From VXYL01 sp965199945 (GTDB lineage Bacteria > Pseudomonadota > Gammaproteobacteria > Pseudomonadales > Azotimanducaceae), in contig OZ241354.1 in the NCBI GenBank assembly GCA_965199945.1, positions 2,046,001 through 2,110,000 of the forward strand: DNA of 64,000 bases, given 5' to 3'. The notes below the pieces were generated by a model. It was not told the DNA's origin. It ran no database searches and saw only the letters and a program-made list of their open reading frames with translations. This document shows positions 1 to 9,190 of the stretch, piece after piece. How positions within the stretch are numbered: the first letter of the stretch is position 1; every line of letters begins with the position of its first letter. Both the position numbers and the translations under genes were made by a program.

Positions 1-1150
1 TCTCGCAGTGGGCGGCGAGCTGGCGGTGGTGGCGCATTGCGTCGGCGCCGAGTTCCAGCATGTCGCCGAGCACCGCGATGCGCCTTCCGCCTTGGCGCTC
101 TGGGCTGGCCGCGAAAGCGTCCAAGGTCGCCTTCATGCTCTCCGGATTGGCGTTGTAGCTCTCGTCCACAAGCGCCACGCCGCCGGCCTCGACCACATTG
201 CCCCGCCCCCGGGGCACCTCCAACGCCGCCAGCCTCTCCAACGCACTGAGCGGCACGTCCAAGGCCAGCAGCACCGCCGCGAGGGCCGCCACCGACCGCG
301 CGCGATGGACGCCGCCGGCCGGCACCGGCGCTTCCACCCGGCCGTCAGCGGTGTCGAGCACCGCCACGCTGCCCTCGCGCCCGCGACGCAACGCGGCCAA
401 GCGCACATCCGCATCTTCCTCCGCGCCGCCGAAAGCGACCCGCCTGCCGTCGAAGTCCACCGCCACGTCCGCGGCATGCACCAACACCCCGTCATCGCCA
501 AGACCTTCGGCAATGGACGCCTTCTCGCGCCGAATCGCCTCCAGCGCGCCGAAGTTCTCGATGTGCGCCGGATGCACGTTCAGGACCACGGCCACATGCG
601 GCGCGACCAGCTTCGACAAGGGCGCGATCTCCCCCGGGTGGTTGGTGCCGATCTCGCACACGGCGCCGTTCGCACTGCGCGGCGCGCGCGCCAGCGAGAG
701 CGGTACGCCGATGTGGTTGTTCAAGCTGCCGTCCGTGGCGAATGCGCCGAGCACCGCCGCGGCGAAGGACTTGAAGGTCGTCTTGCCGCTGCTGCCGGTG
801 ACCGCCACCACCGGCGCGGAAAGGCGGCGACGGGCCGCGGCGCCGAGGTCCCACAGGCCATCGAGCGTGTCCTCGACCAACAGCGTCGGCGCACGGTAGT
901 CGCCGGGACGATGCGCGAGCACTGCCGCGGCGCCCTTCGCCACCGCATCACCGATGAAGTCGTGGCCGTCGCGGTCCGATCGAGACGTGGCGGTGAAGCG
1001 CGGGCCCGGGTCGCCGGCGAGCGCCACGAACAAATCCCCGCCCGCGAGTCGCCGCGAATCGATGCAGATGCCGTCGATGTCCGGGCCGTCGGCGGCGCTT
1101 GCGCCCACCGCCTGGGCCAACTCGCGGAATGTCCACAGCGGATCGCGCAC
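1..1150 (-). CDS. murF: UDP-N-acetylmuramoyl-tripeptide--D-alanyl-D-alanine ligase (partial, C-terminus outside window)
   Basis: MurF is the cytoplasmic Mur ligase that uses ATP to add D-Ala-D-Ala to the UDP-MurNAc-tripeptide, the last cytosolic step in making the peptidoglycan precursor. The minus-strand frame is open from a GTG at 1150 to the window edge (383 codons seen; the family is about 450). Visible signatures are the N-terminal substrate domain (DSRRLAGGDLFVAL), the ATP loop VTGSSGKTTFKS, NHPGEI, the stretch DESYNANPESMKATL and the MurF-typical VLGDMLELG near the edge. The GTG is followed by MRDPLWTFRELAQ, a normal MurF beginning, although its ribosome site is weak. It is divergent from the envelope cluster that begins at 1337, so the 186-bp gap probably holds both promoters. 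The family call is firm; the exact start is less so. Confidence 0.93.
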   Translation of the reverse strand, partial: MRDPLWTFRELAQAVGASAADGPDIDGICIDSRRLAGGDLFVALAGDPGPRFTATSRSDRDGHDFIGDAVAKGAAAVLAHRPGDYRAPTLLVEDTLDGLWDLGAAARRRLSAPVVAVTGSSGKTTFKSFAAAVLGAFATDGSLNNHIGVPLSLARAPRSANGAVCEIGTNHPGEIAPLSKLVAPHVAVVLNVHPAHIENFGALEAIRREKASIAEGLGDDGVLVHAADVAVDFDGRRVAFGGAEEDADVRLAALRRGREGSVAVLDTADGRVEAPVPAGGVHRARSVAALAAVLLALDVPLSALERLAALEVPRGRGNVVEAGGVALVDESYNANPESMKATLDAFAASPERQGGRRIAVLGDMLELGADAMRHHRQLAAHCE

Positions 1151-1336
1151 CAAGCCACTTCAACACACGATGCGTCTTCGGCACAAGATGGCTTTCGTCG
1201 GCGTCGTTGGACGAGCGCGAGGCCCGGCCCGACACCATTCTGCAGAGACGAGCGACAGCGCTTGACTACGCCTACGCCCGTGCGGACACTGCCTGCAAGG
1301 AACTTGGTCGGCGGCGGGCAATCCAAGCTGACGCGC

Positions 1337-2743
1337 ATGTTCAAGACACCTGCCAGATTCGCCTTCATCGCCCTCTGGACGGTCGGCGCAGCGCCGGGTC
1401 TCGGCGCGTCCGTCGAGTCGGCCGAGAACGGCGCCGGCATGGCCGCCACGGTAAACGCAGCCGGCGGCATTGCTCCGCCAGCGCTGGAAGCTGCGGCACA
1501 CCCCAATGCGGCGCACCAAGGCGCGTTGCAGACCGCCGAGCAGCGCATCGCCGTTGCCGAGCATCTGGAAGCCATCGTCCTGGTCGAGGCGGCCATCGAG
1601 GCCATCGAGCAGCGTTCCAACCGCTATGCGGAGGAGCTGGTGCGTCCGCTCACGCTGCTCGGCGACGCGCTGGCCGGCGTCGGCGACGTCGAAGGCGCCT
1701 TCGGGGCCTACGACCGCGCCCTGCACATCGCCAGGGTGAATCATGGCCTGCATCATCCGGACCAAGTCGCCGTGGTGTACCGCCAAGCGCGCCTGCTGGC
1801 CGACGGCGGCGACTTCCGAGCGGCGAACGCGCGCCACGAATACGCCTACACCGTGCTGCTGCGCAGCCATGGCGGCAGCAGTCCGGCGCTGCTGCCAGGG
1901 CTGTTCGCGCTGGCCGACTGGTACATGTCCGGCTACAACATCTTCTCGGCGCGGGAGCTCTACGAACATGCCGCCGAAGTCGCGCAGATGAGCCTCGACG
2001 ACGACCATCCGGCGCACATCCGCGCTCTGCGCAGCGTTGCCGCCACCTATCGCCGCGAGCGCTTTCCGCCCCTCTACAAGCGCCGTCCCACGGGGCCGAG
2101 CCTCGGTTCCTACGCCGGGTTCCAATACCGCCCTTCGAACAACGCCTCGGTCAACAGCTTCGCCAAGGGCGAGCGGGCGCTCATCAAGGTCATCAACATC
2201 GTGCAGGGGCGCGACGGGCCGGCCGGCGAGGAACTGGCGCGGGCGATGCTCGAACTCGGCGACTGGTTCCTGATGTTCGACAAGCAGGCGCGCGCCATGT
2301 CGCTGTACCGCCGCGTCTGGGAACTGCTGCAGAACAACCAGCCGCTGCTGGCCGAGACCTTCCATGCTCCAACGCCCCTCTATCTGCCCCTGCCGAAGCC
2401 GCCGAGCGGCAGACGCGGCGGCGAGGACGGACGCCAGGGCATCGTGGAACTTTCGGTGGACATCAACGAGCGCGGCGTCGTCAGCCGCATCGCCACGGTG
2501 CGTTCGGAGCCGCCGGACTTGATGGACTTCAAGGTGCGCCGCGCCGTCAAGCAGGCGCGCTACCGGCCGGCCTTCGACGGGCAGCAGCCGCATCCCACCA
2601 GCGACCTGCGCGTCAAGCACACGTTCGTCTACTATCCCGATGGCGACCCCGCCAGCGAAGCCGCGCGCCCGTTGCAGGTCGGCATGGCGCCGCCGCCGGA
2701 GAGACTCGGCAAGGTGGCGGCCGTTGGGAGAGCAGACCGATGA
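1337..2743 (+). CDS. exported TPR protein with C-terminal TonB-like domain
   Basis: This is a 468-residue protein with an N-terminal signal peptide (FAFIALWTVGAAPGLGAS), so it should act in the periplasm. The middle is alpha-helical with TPR-like units (for example LLGDALAGVGDVEGAFGAYD and ALFALADWY-type helices around residues 110-200), suggesting a protein-binding scaffold. The last ~100 residues (VELSVDINERGVVSRI followed by VRRAVKQARYRPAF) match the pattern of TonB C-terminal domains, which touch outer-membrane partners. It is the first gene of the ten-gene run and its stop overlaps the next start (ATGA). The ATG at 1337 was chosen because the signal peptide starts there; the same frame stays open upstream only as a shadow of murF. 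The function is inferred from domains alone. Confidence 0.8.
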   Translation: MFKTPARFAFIALWTVGAAPGLGASVESAENGAGMAATVNAAGGIAPPALEAAAHPNAAHQGALQTAEQRIAVAEHLEAIVLVEAAIEAIEQRSNRYAEELVRPLTLLGDALAGVGDVEGAFGAYDRALHIARVNHGLHHPDQVAVVYRQARLLADGGDFRAANARHEYAYTVLLRSHGGSSPALLPGLFALADWYMSGYNIFSARELYEHAAEVAQMSLDDDHPAHIRALRSVAATYRRERFPPLYKRRPTGPSLGSYAGFQYRPSNNASVNSFAKGERALIKVINIVQGRDGPAGEELARAMLELGDWFLMFDKQARAMSLYRRVWELLQNNQPLLAETFHAPTPLYLPLPKPPSGRRGGEDGRQGIVELSVDINERGVVSRIATVRSEPPDLMDFKVRRAVKQARYRPAFDGQQPHPTSDLRVKHTFVYYPDGDPASEAARPLQVGMAPPPERLGKVAAVGRADR

Positions 2744-3966
2744 TAGACAGGGCCATGCGTCAGACAGCGTTCCTTCCGCGGCTCGCCGCCGTCGCCGCGG
2801 CGTTGGCCGTGTTGGCCGGCTGTGCGCAAGTGCAGCTGCCCACCCCGCGCGCGCCGCAGATGCCGATGCCGTCCTCGTCGTCGCCGTCGATGCCGTCGCC
2901 ATCCAGACCATCGCCGCCCTCGCCAAGCGCCATGCCTTCGCCCTCGTCGCCAAGCGCAAGACCGTCTCTTCCTTCGCCAAGCCCCTCCCTGCCGTCGCCG
3001 AGTTCGAGGCCGTCGCTGCCTTCGCCGAGCGCCATGCCTTCGCCGTCTTCGCCGAGCGCCATGCCATCGCCCAGCGCGCGGCCGTCGCCGCCGAGCCCGC
3101 CGGGGCGTCCCAGCGCAAGCTCCGGCGCGACTCCCCAGCGCCCCGAGCGGGGCCAGAGAGATGCGAACGAAGGCCGCCAGCAGGACAGCGCTCAGGAAAC
3201 GCCAGCAGGCCGCGACCAAGCACAGGCGCGCGGGCAAGGCCAGGCAGGCGACGCGAGCGAAACCGCCGACGGGCAGCCGAATCGAGATGCCGAGGGCAAC
3301 CCCGGAGACGACGGCTGGGAGACGAGCAACGAGTTGCCGCAGGTGCTCGGCGACTTGGCCTCCGAAGGCCGCAAGAACGCCGGCGCCGATGGCCAAGAGC
3401 GGCCTGCTGGCCAAGAGTCCGCTGGCCAAGAGCAAGGCGGCGAAGCCGGCGACGGCGAAGATCAGACTGCCGATGCTGGCCAGCCCGCCGGCCAAGCGGG
3501 CGATGGCGAAGACCAGACTGCCGATGCCGGTCAGCCCGCCAGCGAACGCGGCGGCGCCAATCAGACCGCCGACGGCGAACCGGGCGCCGGCGACGTGCTG
3601 GCGAGAGCCCTCGAAGACCTCGACGGCGAGATCCGCGACGAACGCGTCGCCGCCACGGACGGCGCGCCGCGCCCCAACGCTTTGCCGGGCGCCGGACAGG
3701 ACGATCAGGCGAACAGCAGCGGCGACGGCCAAGGCGCGTCCCAGTCCGGCGGCGGCGCCATGCCCGGCCGCGGCACGGTGGCGTCGTCGATGCCGCCCAC
3801 GCCGCGTCCGCCCCTGCCCGCCACGCCGGACACGCCGGATGCCCGAGACGACGACGTAGTGGCGCGGCAACTCCGCGAGGCGGCGCTGGCCGAGACCGAC
3901 CCGGAACTTCGAGAAGCGCTTTGGGAAGAGCTGGAGCGCTACAAGTCCGGCTTGCGCCGACGTTGA
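2740..3966 (+). CDS. lipoprotein with long Ser/Pro repeat region and Gln/Asp-rich linker
   Basis: A 408-residue predicted lipoprotein. The signal peptide ends in the lipobox LAVLAGC, with the lipidated cysteine at about residue 28. It is followed by roughly 90 residues of SPS/PSP repeats and then a charged, disordered Gly/Gln/Asp/Glu region in which the block DGEDQTADAGQPA occurs twice. A short helical end (REAALAETDPELREALWEEL) may be the binding piece. No enzymatic domain is visible. The start overlaps the previous stop (ATGA) and is preceded by GGGAG. The role is probably a flexible tether at the outer membrane or in the periplasm within the cluster. I recognise no named family. Confidence 0.75.
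   Translation: MIDRAMRQTAFLPRLAAVAAALAVLAGCAQVQLPTPRAPQMPMPSSSSPSMPSPSRPSPPSPSAMPSPSSPSARPSLPSPSPSLPSPSSRPSLPSPSAMPSPSSPSAMPSPSARPSPPSPPGRPSASSGATPQRPERGQRDANEGRQQDSAQETPAGRDQAQARGQGQAGDASETADGQPNRDAEGNPGDDGWETSNELPQVLGDLASEGRKNAGADGQERPAGQESAGQEQGGEAGDGEDQTADAGQPAGQAGDGEDQTADAGQPASERGGANQTADGEPGAGDVLARALEDLDGEIRDERVAATDGAPRPNALPGAGQDDQANSSGDGQGASQSGGGAMPGRGTVASSMPPTPRPPLPATPDTPDARDDDVVARQLREAALAETDPELREALWEELERYKSGLRRR
2860..3125 (+). repeat. Ser/Pro-coding minisatellite inside the lipoprotein gene
   Basis: Imperfect tandem repeats of short TCGCC/CCGTCG-type units encode alternating serine and proline with Met, Ala or Arg spacers (PSPSAMPSPSS and similar). Such tracts can change length by slippage or recombination; the frame stays open here. 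Confidence 0.7.
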
Positions 3967-3977
3967 GTCCGTCGCCG

Positions 3978-5225
3978 ATGCGGTTCGTGGCAGCCGCCGT
4001 CTGCGCGGCTGCGCTGTGCGCCTGCAGCACGCACACCGTGCGCGTCGTGGACATGACGCCGCCGATGCAGCTTGCGGCGATCGACGAAGACGTGCTGCTC
4101 GATGTCGGCGTCGCGGTCTTCGACGCCAACGTGCCGGCTGCCTTCGACGACCAATTGGCGCAGAACGTCACCGCCGAAGTGCGCCGCGCCGAGGCCAACT
4201 ACATCGCCTACTTCGCCAAGAACCTGCTGCAGTCCACGGGCAACTGGGGCGCCGTGCGCGTCGTCCCCCGCGCCACCCATGCCGTGGACTTGACCCTCTC
4301 CGGGCGCATCGTCCATTCCGACGGCGAGCGCCTGATCGTCGAAGCGCGGGTGGCGGACGCGCGCGGCGACGTGTGGCTGGACGGCACTTACGAAGCCTTG
4401 GCCAGCAAGTTCGCCTACAGCGACAAGGTGCCGGCCGACATCGACCCGTTCCAATCCGTCTACCGGCAGATCGCCGACGACATGCTGGCCTACCGCGAGA
4501 CGCTCTCCGAGGCCGACATCCAGGGCATCCGCACCACCGCCGAGATGCAGTTCGCCCGCGACATGGCGCCCGACGCCTTCGGCGACTACGTTGCGGAGTC
4601 GGAACTCGGCGTCCTCGAAGTGCTTCGCCTGCCGGCGCCGGAGGACCCCATGCTCGGCCGCGTGCGCAAGGTGCGCGAACGGGAGTATCTCTTCATCGAT
4701 ACCTTGGACGAATACTTCGACGACTTCAGCGCGCGCATGTACCCGGCCTACCAGAACTGGCGCCAGGCCACCTACTCGGAAGCCATCGCCTACCGCGAAC
4801 AGCGCCAGAAGGCGCGCCGCCGCGCCATCGCCGGCGCCGTCGGCATCGCCGCCGGGCTCGCCGCCCAGACCAGCGACACTCGCGTCACCCAGTACGGCGG
4901 CCTAGTGAGCGTCATCGGTGGCGCCGCGGTGGTCGGCAAGGCGATCCAGGACTTCGCCGACGCGAAGATACACAGCGAGGTGCTGCACGAACTCGGCGCG
5001 TCCGCCGAGGCCGAGATCTCGCCGCACACGATCGAACTCGAAAACCGCACCATCAGCCTGCAAGGCACCGTGGCCGCCCAATACGAGCACCTGCGCCGCA
5101 TCTTGAAGGAGATGTACTACGAGGAACTCGGACTGGCGCTGGACGACATGGACTCTCCGCCCGACGTGGCCGCAAGCCTCGACGACAGCCCAGGCCCCGC
5201 AAGCCCCGCGCACGACCAGCCCTAG
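3978..5225 (+). CDS. predicted lipoprotein, possible CsgG/LpoB-like fold at N-terminus
   Basis: A 415-residue exported protein. Its N-terminus MRFVAAAVCAAALCAC looks like a lipoprotein signal with the lipobox cysteine at residue 16. The first ~130 mature residues (LLDVGVAVFDANVP, then VDLTLSGRIVHSDGERL) resemble the alpha/beta domain of periplasmic lipoproteins such as CsgG or LpoB; that is an inference from pattern, not a clear match. The middle is helical and charged. Residues ~275-320 contain a Gly/Ala-rich hydrophobic stretch (AIAGAVGIAAGLAA; VSVIGGAAVVGKA) that could insert in a membrane. It lies 11 nt after the previous gene and its stop directly abuts the next ATG, so it is co-transcribed. 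No named family is recognised. Confidence 0.72.
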   Translation: MRFVAAAVCAAALCACSTHTVRVVDMTPPMQLAAIDEDVLLDVGVAVFDANVPAAFDDQLAQNVTAEVRRAEANYIAYFAKNLLQSTGNWGAVRVVPRATHAVDLTLSGRIVHSDGERLIVEARVADARGDVWLDGTYEALASKFAYSDKVPADIDPFQSVYRQIADDMLAYRETLSEADIQGIRTTAEMQFARDMAPDAFGDYVAESELGVLEVLRLPAPEDPMLGRVRKVREREYLFIDTLDEYFDDFSARMYPAYQNWRQATYSEAIAYREQRQKARRRAIAGAVGIAAGLAAQTSDTRVTQYGGLVSVIGGAAVVGKAIQDFADAKIHSEVLHELGASAEAEISPHTIELENRTISLQGTVAAQYEHLRRILKEMYYEELGLALDDMDSPPDVAASLDDSPGPASPAHDQP

Positions 5226-6737
5226 ATGCCGCCGCCGGACGATCAACTCGTCATCGAGCCGGTGGCGGCGCCGCTGTCCCAGCGCCGCGGCGAACGCCCA
5301 CGGCGCGCGCTCGCCTTGCCAAGACTGGGGGCGCGGGCGTGGTGGTTCGGCGGCGCACTGGCGCTGCTCGGCGCCGTGGCCGTCTTCGTCTTCGCGGTGT
5401 TGCCGGAACGCATCGACGCGCCCAGCCAGCCGTCGCGCGGCGCGGTTGCCGGCAAAGCGGCGAAGCCGGCGGTCGAAACGGATGCGCCGCCGCCCTTCCG
5501 CGCCTTGGAGATGCAGCGGGCGCGCGAGCAGGCGCAGGAGAAGCTCAACGACTTCATGGCGCTGCACCTGGAACTGGAGGAGGTCCACAACGTCGCCGCC
5601 TGGGGCGCCGACGACTTCGCCGCCGCCATCGACCGCGCCAACGCCGGCGACGCGCTCTTCCTGGAAACGAAGTTCGAGTCGGCGCTGCTCGAATACGCGG
5701 CGGCGGCTACCGCTCTGGAGAACTTGACGACCACGGCGCACCAGCGCTTCGACGCCGCGCTCGCCGAGGGCGATGCCGCGCTTGCCGCCGGCGACCATGA
5801 TCGCGCCAAGGCCGCCTTCGAGCGCGCCAGCGTCATGCGCGGCGACGAACCGCGCGTCGCCGCCGGCTTGGCGCGCGCCGCCAAGCTGCCGGAAATCGCC
5901 CGCCTGCTGCGCGAGAGCGAACGCGCCCGGCTGCGCGGCGAGATCGACGCGGCGCGCGATCTCCTGCTCGAAGCCCGCGCCCTCGATCCCGAAACGCCGC
6001 GCTTGGCGGCGCTGCTCGCCGATGTCGAAGCCGCGCGCAGCGCCGAGCGCCGCAAGGCGCTGCTGAGCAATGCTTTCGCGGCCCTCGAAGACGGCGAGTA
6101 CGCCACCGCGCTGGAACGCTTCGACGACGCCCTGCGGGCGTTTCCGAACGACGCCGCCGCCCTTGCCGGACGCCAGCAGACGGAGCAGGCGCGAACCCTT
6201 GCCGAAATCGACTCCCTGCGCGAGACCGCCGCCGCGCAGATGCGCGCCGAACAGTGGGCGGACGCATTGGCGACGTTCGAGCGGGCGCTCGCCATCGATC
6301 CATCGCTCCAATTCGCCAGCGAGGGGCGCGACGCGGTGGCTGTGCGCAAAGCCCTCATCGACGCCATGGGGCGGATCGTCGCCGACCCGACGCTGCTATC
6401 CGCCGACCGCGAGTTCGAGGCCGCCGGGCGCACGCTCGCCGAGGCCACGGCGCTGCCCGGCGCCGGAGACGCCTTCGCGGCCCGGCTGGCGCGCTTCGAG
6501 GCCGTTCTTGAACGCGCCGCCGTGCCGGTTCCGCTGGTGCTCCTCTCGGACAACGCCACCGAGGTCACCATTCACAAGGTGGGCGCCATGGGCGCCTTCG
6601 AGCGGCGCGAACTCGCGCTGCGCCCCGGCCGCTACGTGATCGTCGGCAGCCGCGACGGCTGCCGCGACGTGCGCAAGGAAATCGTCCTGGCGGCGGACAC
6701 CGCGCCGGTGGACATCCGCTGCATGGAACGCATCTGA
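5226..6737 (+). CDS. membrane-anchored TPR protein with C-terminal PEGA-like domain
   Basis: A 503-residue protein with one transmembrane helix at about residues 40-60 (WWFGGALALLGAVAVFVFAV) after a positively charged tail, so the bulk should be periplasmic. Residues ~130-400 are repeated helix pairs rich in Ala/Glu/Arg typical of TPR arrays (EGDAALAAGDHDRAKAAFERA; FAALEDGEYATALERFDDAL). The last ~70 residues form a small beta domain (TEVTIHKVGAMGAFERREL, LRPGRYVIVGSRDG) like PEGA domains. The ATG follows the previous stop with no gap. It is probably a scaffold component of the cluster; no enzymatic motif is seen. Confidence 0.78.
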   Translation: MPPPDDQLVIEPVAAPLSQRRGERPRRALALPRLGARAWWFGGALALLGAVAVFVFAVLPERIDAPSQPSRGAVAGKAAKPAVETDAPPPFRALEMQRAREQAQEKLNDFMALHLELEEVHNVAAWGADDFAAAIDRANAGDALFLETKFESALLEYAAAATALENLTTTAHQRFDAALAEGDAALAAGDHDRAKAAFERASVMRGDEPRVAAGLARAAKLPEIARLLRESERARLRGEIDAARDLLLEARALDPETPRLAALLADVEAARSAERRKALLSNAFAALEDGEYATALERFDDALRAFPNDAAALAGRQQTEQARTLAEIDSLRETAAAQMRAEQWADALATFERALAIDPSLQFASEGRDAVAVRKALIDAMGRIVADPTLLSADREFEAAGRTLAEATALPGAGDAFAARLARFEAVLERAAVPVPLVLLSDNATEVTIHKVGAMGAFERRELALRPGRYVIVGSRDGCRDVRKEIVLAADTAPVDIRCMERI

Positions 6738-6746
6738 GGCGTCGAT

Positions 6747-8879
6747 TTGCACGACGAGGAGCGCGTGTCTCGCCCGTCCGCCGCGGCGCCGTCGAGTGCC
6801 ACGGCACCTTCGAGTGCCGCCGCTTCCTCGGCACTGCCCGAAGCGGACGGCGTCGCCATCGAGGCGGTGCGCTTCCGCCCCACGCCGATTGGCGCGGCCG
6901 AGCGCAAGCGGCTGCTCCGCCCCCTGCCCTTGGCCGCCCTTGTCGGCGCTTTGCTGGTCGGATGGTTCCTGTGGTTCATCTTCACGGCCAAGTCCGTCTC
7001 CTTCGAGATCGCGCCGACGCCCGCCACGCTGTCGCTCGAAGGCGGCTTTGCGCTGCGCCTCGGCGACGTCCATCTGCTGCGCCAAGGGCGCTACCGGGTC
7101 GCCGCCACCGCGCCCGGGCACTACGCCATCGATGAGCCGGTGCGCATCGGCGAAGAACGCAGCCAGACCATCGCCCTGACCATGACCAGACTGCCGGGGC
7201 GCGTGACGTTCGACATTTCTCCCGCCGGCGCGGCAGTGACCATCGGCGGCGCCGCGGAACCGGCCGGCACCGCGCCTTTCGAAACGCTCGTCGCGGCCGG
7301 GCCGGCCAGCGCGCTCGTGACCCACGACCGTTATCAACCCGCAACCGTGTCGTTCGACGTGGCGGGCATGGACGGCGCCCAGACCGTGGCCGCGACGCTC
7401 GCCCCCGACTGGGCCGAGGTGACCCTGCCGACGCGCCCGGCCGGCGCGCAGGTGCTGATCGACGGCGAAGCAACCGGCGCCGCGACGCCGGGGCCGATCG
7501 AAGTGCTGGCCGGCGAACGCCGCATCGCCGCGCGGCTCGACGGCTACCAGACCTGGACCGACATCCTGCACGTCGAAGCCGGCAAGGATCTCCTGCTGCC
7601 GCCGGTGGCGCTGAAACGCGCCGGCAGCCGGCTCGCCGTCGCCACCACGCCGGCCGGCGCCAGCGTCACCGTCGACGGCGCCTACCAGGGCACGACGCCG
7701 CTGCAGGTGGACGTCGCCCCGGGCCGCCACGACGTGCGCGTCTTCAAGGTCGGCTACGCCGCGCAGGAGCGCAGGGTGCAGTCCCGCTCCGGCGGGCGCG
7801 AGTCCATCTCCTTCGCGCTCGATGCGCTGCAAGGCGAGCTGGCGGTGCAAACGCAGCCGGAAGACGCCGAGCTGTGGATCGACGGGCAGTTGCACGGCCC
7901 GGCCAGCGGCGTGGTGACGCTGACCGCGGTGCCGCACGAGGTCGAGATCAAGAAGACCGGGTTCGCCAGCTACCGCAAGACCGTCACGCCGCAGCCGGGC
8001 TTCACGCAGCAGTTGAAGGTGCGGCTGCTGACGCTGGAGGAGGCGCGCATGGCCGCGCTGCAGCGCGTGCGGCGCAGCGGCGCCGGGCACGAACTGGTGC
8101 TCCTTCGGCCCGGCGAAATCCAAATGGGCGCGTCGCGCCGCGAGCCGGGCCGGCGCGCCAACGAGGTGCTGCGCACGGCGAAGTTGACGCGCCTCTTCTA
8201 CTTGGGCCGCCACGAAGTGACCAATGCCCAGTTCCGCGCCTTCGCCAGCGGCCATTCGTCGGGCGATTTCCAGAACATCGGCCTCGACGAGGACGATCAG
8301 CCGGTGGTGGAGGTGTCCTGGCGCGAGGCCGCGCAATACTGCAATTGGCTGTCGCGGCAGGATGGCCTCGCCCCCTTCTACCGCGAGGAATACGGCGACG
8401 TGGTGGGCTTCGACGCCGCTGCCCTCGGCTATCGCCTGCCCACCGAGGCCGAATGGGCCTGGGCGGCGCGCGATGCCGGCGAAGACGTCGCCTTGCGCTT
8501 CGCCTGGGGCGACAAGCTGCCGCCGCCGGAGCGCCACGGCAACTACGCCGACCGCTCGGCGGCGCATCTGGTGGCGCGGGTGATCCTCGGCTACAACGAC
8601 AACTACATCGCCAGTGCGCCCATCGGCGCGTTTCCGGCCAACGCCAAGGGCATCCACGACATCGGCGGCAACGTGGCGGAGTGGATCCACGACTACTACC
8701 AGATTCCCGACGCCGGCGAGGCGACCGACCCGCTCGGCCCGGAGCGCGGCGACTACCACGTGATCCGCGGCGCCAGTTGGCAGAAGGGCACGGTGACCGA
8801 CTTGCGCCTCTCCTTCCGCGACTACGGCAGCGCCGGACGCCAGGACCTCGGCTTCCGCATCGCCAGGTTCGCCGAATGA
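6747..8879 (+). CDS. PEGA-repeat protein with C-terminal formylglycine-generating-enzyme-like (SUMF1) domain
   Basis: A 710-residue protein with a Ser/Ala-rich cytoplasmic tail, one membrane helix at about residues 55-75 (LVGALLVGWFLWFIF) and a periplasmic part. Residues ~80-430 hold several PEGA-type beta repeats (RPAGAQVLIDGEATGAATPG; TPAGASVTVDGAYQGTTPL). Residues ~450-710 form a SUMF1/FGE-sulfatase domain (GRHEVTNAQFRAF, VSWREAAQYCNWLS, YRLPTEAEWAWAARD, GGNVAEWIHDYY, IRGASW, GFRIAR). The two catalytic cysteines of true formylglycine-generating enzymes are not present near RGASW...GFR, so it is more likely a binding or structural module than an active oxidase. The start is uncertain: TTG at 6747 (GAGG 7 nt upstream) or in-frame GTG at 6765. 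The stop overlaps the next gene. Confidence 0.85.
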   Translation: MHDEERVSRPSAAAPSSATAPSSAAASSALPEADGVAIEAVRFRPTPIGAAERKRLLRPLPLAALVGALLVGWFLWFIFTAKSVSFEIAPTPATLSLEGGFALRLGDVHLLRQGRYRVAATAPGHYAIDEPVRIGEERSQTIALTMTRLPGRVTFDISPAGAAVTIGGAAEPAGTAPFETLVAAGPASALVTHDRYQPATVSFDVAGMDGAQTVAATLAPDWAEVTLPTRPAGAQVLIDGEATGAATPGPIEVLAGERRIAARLDGYQTWTDILHVEAGKDLLLPPVALKRAGSRLAVATTPAGASVTVDGAYQGTTPLQVDVAPGRHDVRVFKVGYAAQERRVQSRSGGRESISFALDALQGELAVQTQPEDAELWIDGQLHGPASGVVTLTAVPHEVEIKKTGFASYRKTVTPQPGFTQQLKVRLLTLEEARMAALQRVRRSGAGHELVLLRPGEIQMGASRREPGRRANEVLRTAKLTRLFYLGRHEVTNAQFRAFASGHSSGDFQNIGLDEDDQPVVEVSWREAAQYCNWLSRQDGLAPFYREEYGDVVGFDAAALGYRLPTEAEWAWAARDAGEDVALRFAWGDKLPPPERHGNYADRSAAHLVARVILGYNDNYIASAPIGAFPANAKGIHDIGGNVAEWIHDYYQIPDAGEATDPLGPERGDYHVIRGASWQKGTVTDLRLSFRDYGSAGRQDLGFRIARFAE

Positions 8880-9148
8880 GGGACGTCCGGCCGGCGCTCG
8901 CGCTTGCGGCTGCCCTGTCGCTGGGCGCTGTTGCCGCGGGCGAGGCAGAATCCCCGACTGCGCCGCCAACCGGCGCGGCGACGCCGGCCGAAGAACCGGC
9001 GCAGAGCCCGGACTCCGCGCCAAGCGACGAATCCGCGCCGGAGCGCAACGAACCGCAATCCCAGGAGCGGCTTGCGGCGCCGGAGATCTTCACGCCGAGC
9101 GAGGAGATCTCCGAGGACATCGCCGTGCCCTTCCCGGTCGATATCTGA
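8876..9148 (+). CDS. small exported Pro/Ser/Glu-rich protein
   Basis: A 90-residue protein with a clear signal peptide (ALALAAALSLGAVAAG) followed by a low-complexity Pro/Ala/Ser/Glu stretch and a short acidic end (EDIAVPFPVDI). It starts inside the stop codon of the PEGA/SUMF1 gene (ATGA), so it is translationally coupled. No family is recognised. It could be a small periplasmic connector of the same complex. Confidence 0.6.
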   Translation: MRDVRPALALAAALSLGAVAAGEAESPTAPPTGAATPAEEPAQSPDSAPSDESAPERNEPQSQERLAAPEIFTPSEEISEDIAVPFPVDI

Positions 9149-9190
9149 GTACAGTTCGCCGCTGGCGCTACGCCGCTGCGAGGGATCCGC

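Noticed and set aside
8..1336. Plus-strand upstream extension of the TPR gene over murF
   Set aside because: The sequence is the antisense of MurF; the TPR protein's signal peptide starts at 1337.
6747..8879. Calling the PEGA/SUMF1 protein an active sulfatase-modifying enzyme
   Set aside because: The catalytic cysteines are missing and no sulfatase gene is nearby.
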